In this document: positions 1-10,427 of the stretch, one piece after another
How the letters are laid out: each line of letters starts with the position of its first letter
How positions within the stretch are numbered: the stretch's first letter is position 1
NCBI RefSeq assembly: GCF_003573695.1
Contig: NC_039360.1
Location: 63,613,911 to 63,677,910 of the forward strand
Reading direction: 5' to 3'
Source: Papaver somniferum
Taxonomy: Eukaryota > Streptophyta > Magnoliopsida > Ranunculales > Papaveraceae
DNA length: 64,000 nt
The notes under the pieces: model-generated
Databases searched by the model: none
The model's input: the letters and a program-made list of their open reading frames with translations, nothing else
What the model was told of the DNA's origin: nothing
Made by a program: the position numbers and the translations under genes

Positions 1-1139
1 AAATAAAGATCAGAATTAACTCTATTTTTCTCATCAGGCTCTAGTTATTCTTATCAATAACATAAACCTTTCAATTTTAAACAAGACAAGTACTAGGTTA
101 GTTAACTATCATTTATTGTTAAGGCATTCGGTTAGACTTGAATAACCGAAACCTCCACTTTGATAAGTCTAACTAAGATCAGAATTAACTTAGTTTCTCT
201 TATCCGGAATCAAATTGGACTAAATAATTCATCCCGAAAACTCTTTTGTTAAGCCATAAACAATTCATACAAATCAAGTAAATCAACTTGCATAATTATT
301 TACCTCAACCGGAAGCAATTGAAACAACATAGACATTAAAGTACCGCAATTCCACCGAAATTTTGTAAGCCTAAACAATTAATACCAATCAATAAAGCAA
401 GATAACAATAGTTTTTCTTAACCAGAAACAATTGAATCACACACACATCCATACACAAATAATGGAATAAAATATCAATTGCACCAAAATTTTGTTAAGC
501 AAAAGCAATAAATATATGAAATAAAATCAAGCTTTTCTTAAACAGGAAAATGATTAACTAACAAAGTCGTTACCTCAACTTCTGCATCCTCTTTCCATTA
601 ATGTTTGCATCTTCCCAGGGAGAATTGATACCAAAATATCACTATGTTGTCATCCTCTTGCAAGACAAAAGAACAACAATAACCAACCTTTACCAGAGAA
701 AGGTTGAAAACCGGTTTTAACTTATGCATAGCAAAAGTTGAAAACCCCGAAACACATATGCTTTTATGATAAACCAAAACGATTCAACGTATTGACTTTT
801 TCACATATTGTTTCCATTAGAACCCCTCATGATCCTTTGATAAAGCCTACCAACATAGGCTAGAACTTAATCCTGCTAAATCAAAAAGTCACCCAAACCA
901 TAAAGGTTCACACAATATGAGATCGAATATTAAGGTTATGAAAACCGAAATCAAACATCCCATAAACATACATAGCAATAATATAAAGCATTCAAGCACA
1001 GGCTATGTAATCGGAAACTATCACAAGAAAAATTATAAACTAATAATTTTATTCATAAATAAAGGATAGTTTTATTCATGATAGACCTTATTGAAATAAA
1101 TCAAAAACAAATGTCTATTTTTCCCTTTTTGAAGGCAAA
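1..1139 (-). other. 3' interior of element A, no gene seen
   Basis: AT-rich sequence downstream of the element A ORF on the minus strand. I see short repeated phrases (for example GATCAGAATTAACT near 10 and 178) but no coding frame, and the element's polypurine tract and 3' LTR are not reached. Confidence 0.5.
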
Positions 1140-1930
1140 TTAGTCTTCATTAGTTTGCTCATCAGAATATTCTTCGGAGTCTTGTTCTTGTTCACCTTTT
1201 AGAAATTCATTATTGATCGCTAGGATTCCTTCAAGAGTTTCCGGATTATCTCTATAGGCAAAGGCCAATTGTTTCTGAATACAGTCTAATTGTCTCCCAA
1301 GACGTCAAATATGGAACATTAGATCTCCATTGCTTTAGGTTTGATCATATGAGATACTAGATACCTTTTGAGTTCCACTCATCCGGTTGATAATTCCTTG
1401 AGAGACAGTTTTAGTAACTTTCTCATCTCCAAAGTTGTTCCCCATTGCGTTTTCACACAACTTGGTAATTAGACAGGGATATCCAAGATTTCTATGGAAT
1501 GATGTGGTACTGATGGATTCAATGATTTTAATCATATGATTGATAATTATTCCACAAATATCAATTCACTTTTTACCTTCTAGAAGATAATATATAAATT
1601 TAGCAAATTCTTTACTCCATTGTGAACAGTCTCTTGTACAGGCAAAAAGGGTAGCCGCAGCAAGTTTACCGAAAATCCTCAAGTAAAAGGGTACATCTTA
1701 GGTTATCATCTTTCCCCTTTTCCATTAAACAACTTTACCAGTGATAAGTTTTGAAATATTATCGTGCTCAATTTCAGAACCGGTAATCATGTGATTCCTT
1801 TTCACTTTGTAATTGATGATTTGTGATATCAACTTTCTGTCGACATGATGAACAGTACTTCAATCAAAGTACTAAAAGTAAGTTTTCATGATTAATATTG
1901 TGAATATTAGCATAAAAAATTCTTACTATA
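1140..1930 (-). pseudogene. Putative plant transposon protein-like ORF of element A, 3' part
   Basis: This continues the frame interrupted by element B. At the junction the codons read VR.FYANIH, then degrade with several stops and shifts. A clear block at 1335-1535 contains RNLGYPCLITKLCENA, which matches the 'PCLITKLC' signature I associate with the putative plant transposon protein domain, followed by a Thr/Lys-rich stretch. The tail at 1140-1200 is acidic (...EEYSDEQTNED, stop at 1140-1142), another common feature of such proteins. No zinc knuckle, protease or polymerase follows. The protein was probably the only product of element A. Confidence 0.5.
1926..1930. repeat. Target site duplication of element B, left copy
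   Basis: CTATA, identical to 10131-10135, immediately outside the LTR. Confidence 0.9.
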
Positions 1931-4288
1931 TGAAAAAGCGGGGGTCTAACAACCACATCCAACAATTGGATTAGAAATATGTATGGACAAACTCCAATAT
2001 ACTTTCTAGAGAATCAACTAGACAGTCAGAATCAATCTAGATAAAAGTATATCAAAGAATTTATATCTCAATCTCTCGATTTGATCTTTACTCAAGCAAA
2101 TAGAAATCTGCGAGTCTTTATCAAAGAGAGATAACTTGGATGGTACCAAAGACCAATATCCAAGTGTCAATCAATTTAAATCAACAACCAAAAGGTCGGA
2201 TATTCTAATTGATTGAACAACGCACAACATGTGATATTTCAATTATATAAACAAATATAATGTGGAATAGAAATAACACAGACACCAGAATTTTGTTAAC
2301 GAGTCCAGATTGAACACACACTGTATTAAGCCGCTACAGACACTAGCCTACTCCAAATTAACTTCGGTCTGGACTGTAGTTGAACCCCAATCAATCTCAC
2401 ACTGATCCAACATACATTGATGCTCCTACGCCTCTGATCCCAGCAACATGCTACATACTTGATTCCCTTAGCTGATCTCACCCACAACTAAGAGTTGCTA
2501 CGACCCAAAGTCGAAGACTTTAATAAACAAATCTGTATCACACATAAAAGTCTACGGTAATAGATAAATCCGTCTCCCATGAATATACCTACGAGTTTTG
2601 TTCCGTCTTTTGATAAATCAAGGTGAACATGAACCAATCAATAAACCGGTCTTATATTCCCGAAGAACAACCTAGTATTATTGATCACCTCACAATAATC
2701 TTAATCGACGTAGCGAAAAAAAATATTGTGGAATCACAAACGATGAGACGAAGTTTTTGTGATTAATTTTCTATCTTGCCTATCGGAGATATAAAATCTC
2801 GATCCAATTATTACAATCATACTCGTAACGATAGAACATGCAAGATCAGATCACACAACTACAAGAAAAGTAGTATCGGTCTGGCTTCACAATCCCAATG
2901 AAGTCTTTAAGTCGTTAACCTAGTTTTAGAAGAAGAAACCAAAGGTTAAAGGAGAATCGACTCTAGATATGCAACTAGTATCACATGTAAGGTGTGGGGA
3001 TTAGGTTTCCCAATTGCTAGAGTTCTTCCTTATATAGTTTTCAAATCAGGGTTTACAATCAATGTTAGCTTGGTATTAAAGCATTCAATATTCATCGTTA
3101 GATGAAAACCTGATTAGATTCAAACTAATATTTCTCAACCGTTGGATCGAAAACTTAGCTTGTTACACACAAATGAAATGTCCAATTTTGGGTTTACGAA
3201 CTGTTCCCAAACATTAACATTTGTTGGTTCAACAATAGTTAACCAAATGGTTAGCCTTATGATTACTTTCATATCAACCATATTCTTCTTTACCATAACT
3301 AGTTCAAATGACTCAAATGAACTAGTTAGAGAGTTGTTCAATTGCTTAGATCTTATGTAACTACACAAGACACAATCGAAGAAAAAACGCTTTGATTCAC
3401 TCGAATCGGTTCATGAACTTTATATCCACGGTTTGCAAAAGAATTCCTTAGTTTAAATAAGCATGAGTTCAAGAAAACCGGTTTTAGATATAACCGGCTC
3501 AAGTTCGCGGAGTGGGCTCGCAGACTTAAGATCATGGAAGGACTTCACAAACTCCAGCAGAAATTCTCGGGTCGAGAAATTCCGCCAGTTCGTGGACTGA
3601 GTTCGCGGACTTAGTTCGCGGACTTAGTTCGCAGACTTGGCTCACTCCACTTCCATTTCTCTTGATGAACAAAGTTCGCAAACTTTGGTTCAAGGAATAA
3701 GGACTTATACATATATGTGATTCCACAACAATGCTTATATCCTACCAATGGTTATGTAATCTAAACTCTCATTTCAATCATTGAAACATTTTCAGAGGAC
3801 AGATATAGACGTTATTCACAGACCATTTTTCGTCAGAGCAATTTTCAAAGTGATTGACACATAACATGACTTTCATCACTAGGTAAAGATGAATTCGGCT
3901 AAAGCGAAAGCTTACCAACACATATTTCGAGAAATAGATAGGAGAGATAAACTCGACTCGAAATAACAAATGTGCATAATGAAAATCTATATATCAAAAT
4001 GACTTTTGTCTCAACAGTAAGAGATAGAATAGATATACTTTTGAGTGACAGATAAGTTCAAGTCTCCATATACCTTTTATTCGATGAAGATCCACTAGTT
4101 CCTTGAGTAGTCCTTCGTCTTTTATGATGAATGCCATGGAGTTCTTGAGCTCAACTACACTTTTTATCCTAGTCCGAGACCTTTAGCTATGTAGGCTATA
4201 AATCAAGACTTATAGTTTTTATCACTAACATTGACAAACATGCTTGAGATAGCAACGCATGCGAGTTCGACCGAGCAATGCTCTAAGA
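1931..4288 (-). repeat. 3' LTR of element B (2358 bp)
   Basis: Same family and orientation as 7777-10130. Two indels distinguish it. About 33 bases of the conserved block are missing after GTTAACGAG (near 2303). Near 3595-3640 it has extra copies of a GTTCGCGGACTTA minisatellite unit. Its outer minus-strand start is mutated (TC instead of TG at 4287-4288). Confidence 0.92.
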
Positions 4289-4302
4289 ATCGCCCCTTTG
4301 TC
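4289..4302 (-). other. Polypurine tract of element B
   Basis: The minus strand reads ACAAAGGGGCGAT directly before the 3' LTR. Element D has AAAAAGGGGGAGAT at the same place (50241-50254), and C has a similar tract at 44300-44312. Confidence 0.7.
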
Positions 4303-5807
4303 AATTTTAGTGGAAAAACTATTAATACATATGGAATACAAATAAATAAACTTTTGTAGCTCCTATTCCACATGCCTAATCTTCAAAATTACTCGAAGTC
4401 TTCGTACTTCCAAGTACTCCAATGATCCCAAAGGTTGTATGTTTAGCATCATCGTTGTTGAAAATACGTAGCTATAACAACAAGAAAACAATAGTTCTCA
4501 ATCATTGTTATACAGTGTCATAACATCATTACACAACGTCAAATTTCAATTGTATCACAACTTCAACAACAATACTATGGTGATATGTATCACTCCCCCT
4601 TAGTCAATACTCCATCTCACATGGAAACCACTCCCCCTTACATAATGATCCGAAAACCATATGTATTTGTAGTGTGAACTACATATTAATTCTCCCCCTT
4701 TTTGTCAATAAAATTGGCAAAGGTACAAGAACGAGATCCTAATGAAATTTCCGAAAGAGACATTTCTTGACCAAAAGAAAGCAAAAATATCAACTTGTTC
4801 TTTTGATGCAATCACAAAGCCGAAGCTAAATGCATTCATCAAGGAGTTTATAAGGTACAAGATGACCCCTATAATTTTCCACAGCCGCACTCCCCACAAA
4901 GATATGGCAATTAAGCGCAAGTTCAAAAGAACTCTCTCCCATTAAATGTCATTCCCGAAAGAACAACAAGAGCGACCTTAATTTCGAAAGAAAAGAAGGA
5001 TTTCTTTGGAGATAACAAATCACATACAAGTATGAATTTGAATCCAAAAATTTCAATTAAATTAACCACAAGAGAATCCATGATTAATTTAATCGATAAA
5101 TCCTCAAACATAAGTGAACTTATGGAGACTTAAAACAAATACAATTAGATTAATCACAAGATAACCCATAATTAATCTAATTGAAATACACAACCAAATT
5201 AATCACAAAAGTAATCAATTTAATTGGTCATGCTCGACATAAGAAAACTTACGGAACAACAACTAAATAATCAAACAAGATGATTAACTTAGTTAAAAAT
5301 GCTCGACATAAAGTACCTTACGGAACAACAACATAGCTAATCAAAAATAATCAACTTGGTTGTTTAATGCTCAACATAAAACATTTTACGGAGCGTCACA
5401 GTAATACATAAAATATGGATCAGGGAAGATCAATTACTGCGGAATACACAAGGATTCATTCTATTTCCCATCACCATTCGCATAATGACATACAATAGAC
5501 ATAATCCTTGCAAACAAAAGATTTTAACCTATATTCCATCAATAATTGACAATATGGGACGGTCAAGTTCACGGACGTAAACACACAAATCCGATAACAA
5601 TATTACAATATATAAAACCATAAAGATTAATGCTGCAAAAATCATCTTCCAAACAAGTTTAGAATTTAAACCAATAAATCTAAAAACATGAAGATGAAAA
5701 CGTTAGATATAGCTATGTGTAATCACAATAATGTCTATTCCAAACTCTAGTTATTCTTCTAATAAAAACAAGAAAAATAGAAGATTTACTAGGAAATAAA
5801 AAGAGAA
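4303..5807 (-). other. 3' untranslated interior of element B with degenerate repeats
   Basis: There is no credible coding frame. At about 5225-5400 there are three or more degenerate units of about 70-75 bases, each with CTC(G/A)ACATAA... followed by CTTACGGA(A/G). The same array type occurs in element D (about 51090-51540) and as a single copy in element C (about 45130). Confidence 0.5.
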
Positions 5808-6248
5808 TCAAAGTTCGTTGAGAACCTCATATCTTTCAATGAATCCATCAAAAAAGGTATCACTGATTTCCTTTATTCTCTTGACTGTAGACACACCATG
5901 TTCATGAGTTTGAACACTAACTTTGCGATCAACAACCCGAGCAAGTTGTCTAGCCTTGGTGCTGTCTATGATGAACTTCTTTTGATTCCATATCAGAATA
6001 TTCTGATTAGCAAAGATTCTGGCCTAACCATCCAAGAGTTGGTGTATTTGCAGTTGAATATTTGCAAACTCGACCTTTGAATCGTTCTGAACACGAATCA
6101 AATCCTTGACAGAATCATCAATCCAGGAGTTATGATCCTTTCTTTCAAGCATCTTCTTTAGGACCAGCTCTTGAATTGACTCACGTCCTTGAGCGTCTTC
6201 CTCCATATCAAGATGCACAATCTCTTGAGATTTTACAGAGTTCTCCAT
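5808..6248 (-). pseudogene. Small extra 3' ORF of element B, broken by one TAG
   Basis: A frame of 146 codons starting at an ATG at 6248 (MENSVKSQEIVHLDMEEDAQ) and ending at TGA 5808-5810, with one in-frame TAG at about 6024-6026. The middle is amphipathic and probably coiled coil; the end contains HGVSTVKRIKEISDTFFDG. Element D has the homologous tail at 52037-52136 (STVNRVKDISDSYFDG with matching flanks), so the protein sequence is conserved between family members. It lies between Gag and polypurine tract, where some LTR elements carry env-like or accessory ORFs. I do not recognise the family. No signal peptide or membrane segment is evident after the chosen ATG. Confidence 0.5.
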
Positions 6249-6496
6249 GTAATTTTTTGATAGGGATGGAGAGACACAATATAGAGTAATATATGTGTAT
6301 GTAAGCAGGAGAATGAAACTCTTGTTTATGGAAACCCTAAGACTTTCAAGAGGAGGAAGCGGACGTTTATGGACTGTTAGCACAAAAAAAACTTGCACAA
6401 AAACCGAAACTAAAATAATATACAACATACTTGAGCATTTCTCAATAAATTTCCTTGCACCTCTCAAGTTAGAAACAAGGAAAAGAATACCTGGAG

Positions 6497-7095
6497 TCAG
6501 GTGGTAGAGTGGAATTTAGTTCCACAGTGGTCATCGAGAAAGGAGTTGTATATATCATCTGACAGTTTGATCTTCGTGTTCTTCGCCTTTCTTCGATTGT
6601 CTTTCATCCCAGAAGGGTAAGACACGGTGTGTTTAACATATCTGTCAGAAGGCTTTTTCTGAGGACTAAATCTAGGACCTCTTGCAACTGATTCAAGAGG
6701 ATCAGAATGGATAGGAATCCATTTTCTAGACTTAGATTTACCAGAACCAGTCTTATAAACACAGGGAATGCTTTTATCGGAAGCACAAGAATTTATACCA
6801 ATAGAATGCATTTGAACTCTATGATGATTTCTAGGAAAGAGATCATATTTATAAAACTTCTGGTTTACTGTGGGCATGCGATTCACTGCAGTAGTCAACT
6901 AACTATATGTTCCATTGACAGAGGAAAGAAGCAAATTATGAAGTTTAGAAATTTGTTTCCTTCTGGAAAAACACTGGATAGCATAGTGATTCTTTCTCCC
7001 ACAGAAAGTACAGGTTCGTGGAGGAGAAGCAACAAACGGCACCTGTTTTGACTTCATAGCCATATGAGAAGATTGTAAGTTATATAAACCTTTCT
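6497..7095 (-). pseudogene. Zinc-knuckle and basic-tail segment of the element B Gag remnant
   Basis: At 6971-7012 the minus strand encodes CTFCGRKNHYAIQC, a perfect CX2CX4HX4C nucleocapsid knuckle. It follows a short linker that is one frame off from the coiled-coil ORF (shift near 7100). A TAG stop at 6899-6901 follows. The same frame then stays open to 6497 with a basic, Ser/Lys-rich tail containing KSKSRKWIPI, a spacer type seen after the knuckle in copia Gags. Such a protein would bind element RNA for packaging. The frameshift and stop make this copy inactive. Confidence 0.65.
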
Positions 7096-7680
7096 TGACA
7101 CAAACTTTACTGGAAGATCCTTCATGTGCTGCAATCCATGAGAATTAGTTTGTACAGAAGAATTCCTCCTTAAGACAGAGTTTTCCTTTTCCAAGGAACT
7201 GCAATGTTCATTGGCTAGAGTAAGAGATGCTTCTAGTTTCTCTTTTTTGACACGAAGCCTGTTAAGTTCTGATGAATGCGTCTCAATCAAACGTTTCTCT
7301 CTAATTGAGTCTTCCTTAGCTATATCTTCAAGATCACTAATCTTTTCACGTTGTAGAGTAGTTTCTTGGAGTAGTTTATCAATATTCTTAGAGAAAGACT
7401 CAATGATGCTGTAGAGTTCATGTTCTCGATCAAGAGACTTTTCATATTCATCAATCATCTGATCATGATCCTGAAAATCAATAATGTCAGCAGAGTTTTT
7501 TGAGATTCTGGTGAGCTTCATTTTAGCTTTTGTCATAGTGCTCAATGTCTCATCAGAGAGAGATATGTCATCACAGGATGAAACAATCTTCTTACCTAGG
7601 GATTCATAAGAATCAACTAAGGAGTAATCTTTTGAGGTATTCCCAAGACATTTGGCATAGTTAAAAGCTTTAGAAGACAT
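7054..7680 (-). CDS. Coiled-coil Gag-remnant protein of element B
   Basis: A 208-residue frame starting at the first good ATG after the primer site (83 bases from the end of that site). Residues about 60-175 form a long charged, Leu/Glu/Lys-rich coiled coil (EKLEASLTLANEHCSSLEKE is typical), and the N-terminus is Ser/Thr/Asp-rich. Large plant copia Gags have such a coiled-coil region between capsid and nucleocapsid, but the capsid fold that should precede it is absent, so this element begins its ORF inside Gag. Near 7100 the frame shifts relative to the zinc-knuckle segment that follows. I infer a self-associating structural protein or packaging adaptor; this is not shown by sequence. Confidence 0.6.
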   Translation of the reverse strand: MSSKAFNYAKCLGNTSKDYSLVDSYESLGKKIVSSCDDISLSDETLSTMTKAKMKLTRISKNSADIIDFQDHDQMIDEYEKSLDREHELYSIIESFSKNIDKLLQETTLQREKISDLEDIAKEDSIREKRLIETHSSELNRLRVKKEKLEASLTLANEHCSSLEKENSVLRRNSSVQTNSHGLQHMKDLPVKFVSRKVYITYNLLIWL

Positions 7681-7762
7681 CTTGGTATGCGTAGAAGAGA
7701 TTCTGTCCTTAGACTCAGATTGCCAGAAACACAGACTTGTAAGGTCTTAAACGTGTTTGCCT

Positions 7763-7774
7763 GCTCTGATACCA
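7763..7774 (-). other. Primer binding site of element B (tRNA-iMet type)
   Basis: TGGTATCAGAGC on the minus strand, two bases from the 5' LTR end. Confidence 0.9.
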
Positions 7775-7776
7775 AT

Positions 7777-10130
7777 TGAAAAAGCGGGGGTCTAACAACC
7801 ACACCCAACAATTCAATTAGAAATCTGTATGGAAAAACTCCAATATACTTTTTAGAGAATCAACTAGACATTCAGACTCAATCTAGATAAAATTATATCA
7901 AAGAGTTTATATCTCAATCTCTCGATTTGATCTTTACTCAAGCAAATAGAAATCTGCGAGTCTTTATCAAAGAGAGATAACTTGGATGGTACCAAAGACC
8001 AATATCCAAGTGTCAATCAAGTTAAATCAACAACCAAAAGGTCGGATATTCTAATTGATTGAACAACGCACAACTTGTGATATTTCAATTATATAAACGA
8101 ATATAATGCGGAATAGAAATAACACAGACACCAGAATTTTGTTAACGAGGGAACCGCAAATGCAGAAAAACCCTGGGACCTAGTCCAGATTTAACACACA
8201 TTGTATTAAGCCACTACAGACACTAGCCTACTCCAAATTAACTTCGGTCTGGACTGTAGTTGAACCCTAATCAATCTCACACTGATCCAAGGTACAGTCA
8301 TGATCCTACGCATTTGATCCCAGCAGGATGCTACGTACTTGATTCCCTTAGATGATCTCGCTCACAACTAAGAGTTGCTACGACCCAAAGTCGAAGACTT
8401 TAATAAAAAAATCTGTATCACACAGAAAAGTCTACGGTAATATATAAATCCGTCTCCCACGAATATACCTACGAGTTTTGTTCCGTATTTTGATAAATCA
8501 AGGTGAACAGGAACCAATCAATAAACCGGTCTTATATTCCCGAAGAAAAAACTAGTATTATTGATCACCTCACAATAATATTAATCGACGCAGCGAAAAA
8601 AGATATTGTGGAATCACAAACGATGAGACGGAGTGTTTGTGATTACTTTTCTATCTTGCCTATCGGAGATATAAAATCACGAGCCAATTATTACAATCGT
8701 ACTCGTAACGATAGAAGATGCAAGATCAGATCACACAACTACAAGAAAAGTAGTATCGGTCTGGCTTCACAATCCCAATGAAGTCTTTAAGTCGTTAACC
8801 TGGTTTTAGAAGAAGAAACCAAAGGTTAAAGGAGAATCGACTCTAGCTATGCAACTAGTATCACACGTAAGGTGTGGGAATTAGGTTTCCCATTTGCTAG
8901 AGTTCTCACTTATATAGTTTTCAAATCAGGGTTTGCAATCAATGTTAGCTTGGTAACAAATCATTCAATATTCACCGTTAGATGAAAACCTGATTAGATT
9001 CAAGCTAATATTTCTCAACCGTTGGATCGAAAACTTAGCTTGTTACACATAAATGAAATGTCCAATTTTGGGTTTACGAACCGTTCCCAAACATTAACAT
9101 TTGTTGCTTCAACAATAGTTAACCAAATGGTTAGCCATATGATTACTTTCATATCAACCATATTCTTCTTTACCATAACTAGTTCAAATGACTCAAATGA
9201 ACTAGTTAGAGAGTTGTTCAATTGCTTAGATCTTATGTGACTACACAAGACACAGTCGAAGCAAAAAGGATTTGATTGACTCGAATTGGTTCATGAACTT
9301 TATAGCCACGGTTTGCAAAAGCATTCCTTAGTTTAAATAAACATGAGTTCAAGAACAACCGGTTTTAGATATAACCTGCTCAAGTTCGCAAAGAGGGTTC
9401 GCGGAATTAAGCTCATGGAAGGAGTTCACAAACTCTAGCATAAATTCTCGGGTCGAGAACTTCCGCCAGTTGGCGGACTTGGCTCACGCCACTTCCATTT
9501 CTCTTGATCAACAAAGTTCGCAAACTTTGGTTCAAGGAATAAGGACTTATACATATATGTGTTTCCACAACAATGCTTATATCCTACCAATGGTTATGTA
9601 ATATAATCTCTCATTTCAATTATTGAAACATTCTCAGAGGACGGATATAGCCGTTATTCACATACCATTTTTCGTCAGAGCAATTTTCAAAGTGATTGAA
9701 ACATAACATGACTTTCGTCACTAGGTAAAGATGAATTCGGCTAAAGCGAAAGCTTACCAACACATATTTCGATAAATAGATAGGAGAGATAAACTCAGCT
9801 CGAAATAGCAAATGTGCATAATGAAAATCTATATATCAAAACGACTTTTGTCTCAAGAGTGGGAGATAGAATAGATAGACTTTTGAGCGACAGATAAGTT
9901 CAAGTCTCCACATACCTTTTAGTCGATGAAGATCCACCAGTTCCTTGAGTAGTCCTTCATCTTGTATGATGATTGTCATGGAGTTCTTGAGCTCAACTAC
10001 ACTTTCTATCCTAGTCTGAGACCTTTAGCTATGTAGGCTAGAAATCAAGACTTATAGTTTTGATCACTAACATTGACAAACATGCTTGAGATATCAACGC
10101 ATGTGAGTTCGGCCGAGCCATGCTCTAACA
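7777..10130 (-). repeat. 5' LTR of element B (2354 bp)
   Basis: On the minus strand it begins TGTTAGAGCATGGCTCGG and ends CCCCCGCTTTTTCA, giving TG...CA ends. Homologous LTRs are at 1931-4288 and 47883-50240. A TATA-like motif near 8909-8917 splits it into roughly 1.2 kb of U3 and 1.1 kb of R/U5. The conserved block shared with the A, C and D LTRs is at about 8141-8180. Confidence 0.92.
8909..8917 (-). promoter_or_regulatory. TATA-like element in the B LTR
   Basis: CTATATAAG on the minus strand, present at the same LTR position in the other copies (3029-3037 and 49012-49020). Likely the core promoter of the element. Confidence 0.5.
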
Positions 10131-10135
10131 CTATA
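10131..10135. repeat. Target site duplication of element B, right copy
   Basis: CTATA, identical to 1926-1930. The duplication lies inside the element A reading frame. Confidence 0.9.
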
Positions 10136-10427
10136 TCAGGTGAATATTTTTCAAACCCGAACATATTTCCCCAGATTCGGTCTTGAAAAAATTTCACATA
10201 ATTGGTTTCTGAAACATCTGGATCGAATCTCTTCTCAGCAGTGAACCTTACTCCCTTTAAAGCCTGATATCTTTCAAAGCATGTACTATCTACGAAGATT
10301 GTAGATCATGTTTTCCTTTGATCAAGTGAGGATACTTGATTTTTTCAATATCTCCAGGAGGGATAAACGGACTTAGAACCAGTTTGTCTGTTTCAGAATT
10401 TTCTTCCCTTGATTTCCTTTTTCCCAT
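10131..10427 (-). pseudogene. Putative plant transposon protein-like ORF of element A, 5' part
   Basis: The frame starts at an ATG at 10427 (MGKRKSREEN...), basic and then hydrophilic. It shifts frame near 10305 and continues with CFERYQALKGVRFTAEKRF and ...EKYSPDIV up to the insertion point of element B. The layout (a short basic start, a line beginning with an aromatic-rich 'F.RY..L' motif, then 'SPDIVR.FYAN' across the junction) is what I know from the plant-specific putative transposon protein domain found in many non-autonomous elements. Its biochemical role is not established. The rest of the frame is at 1140-1930. The assignment rests on motif recall, not on a search. The copy is dead: one frameshift, further stops in the 3' part, and an 8.2-kb insertion. 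Confidence 0.5.

Larger units (their letters stand above)
1931..10130 (-). mobile_element. Element B: complete non-autonomous LTR retrotransposon (8.2 kb), Gag-remnant only
   Basis: Two LTRs (7777-10130 and 1931-4288) are flanked by a perfect target duplication CTATA at 1926-1930 and 10131-10135. The primer site is tRNA-iMet type at 7763-7774 and the polypurine tract is at 4289-4302. The interior is only about 3.5 kb and encodes a coiled-coil segment, a CCHC zinc knuckle with a basic tail, and a small 3' ORF. There is no protease, integrase, RT or RNase H. By primer site, 5-bp duplication and knuckle layout it is a Ty1/copia derivative that must use proteins from another element. The LTRs appear a few percent diverged by eye. 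Confidence 0.9.
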
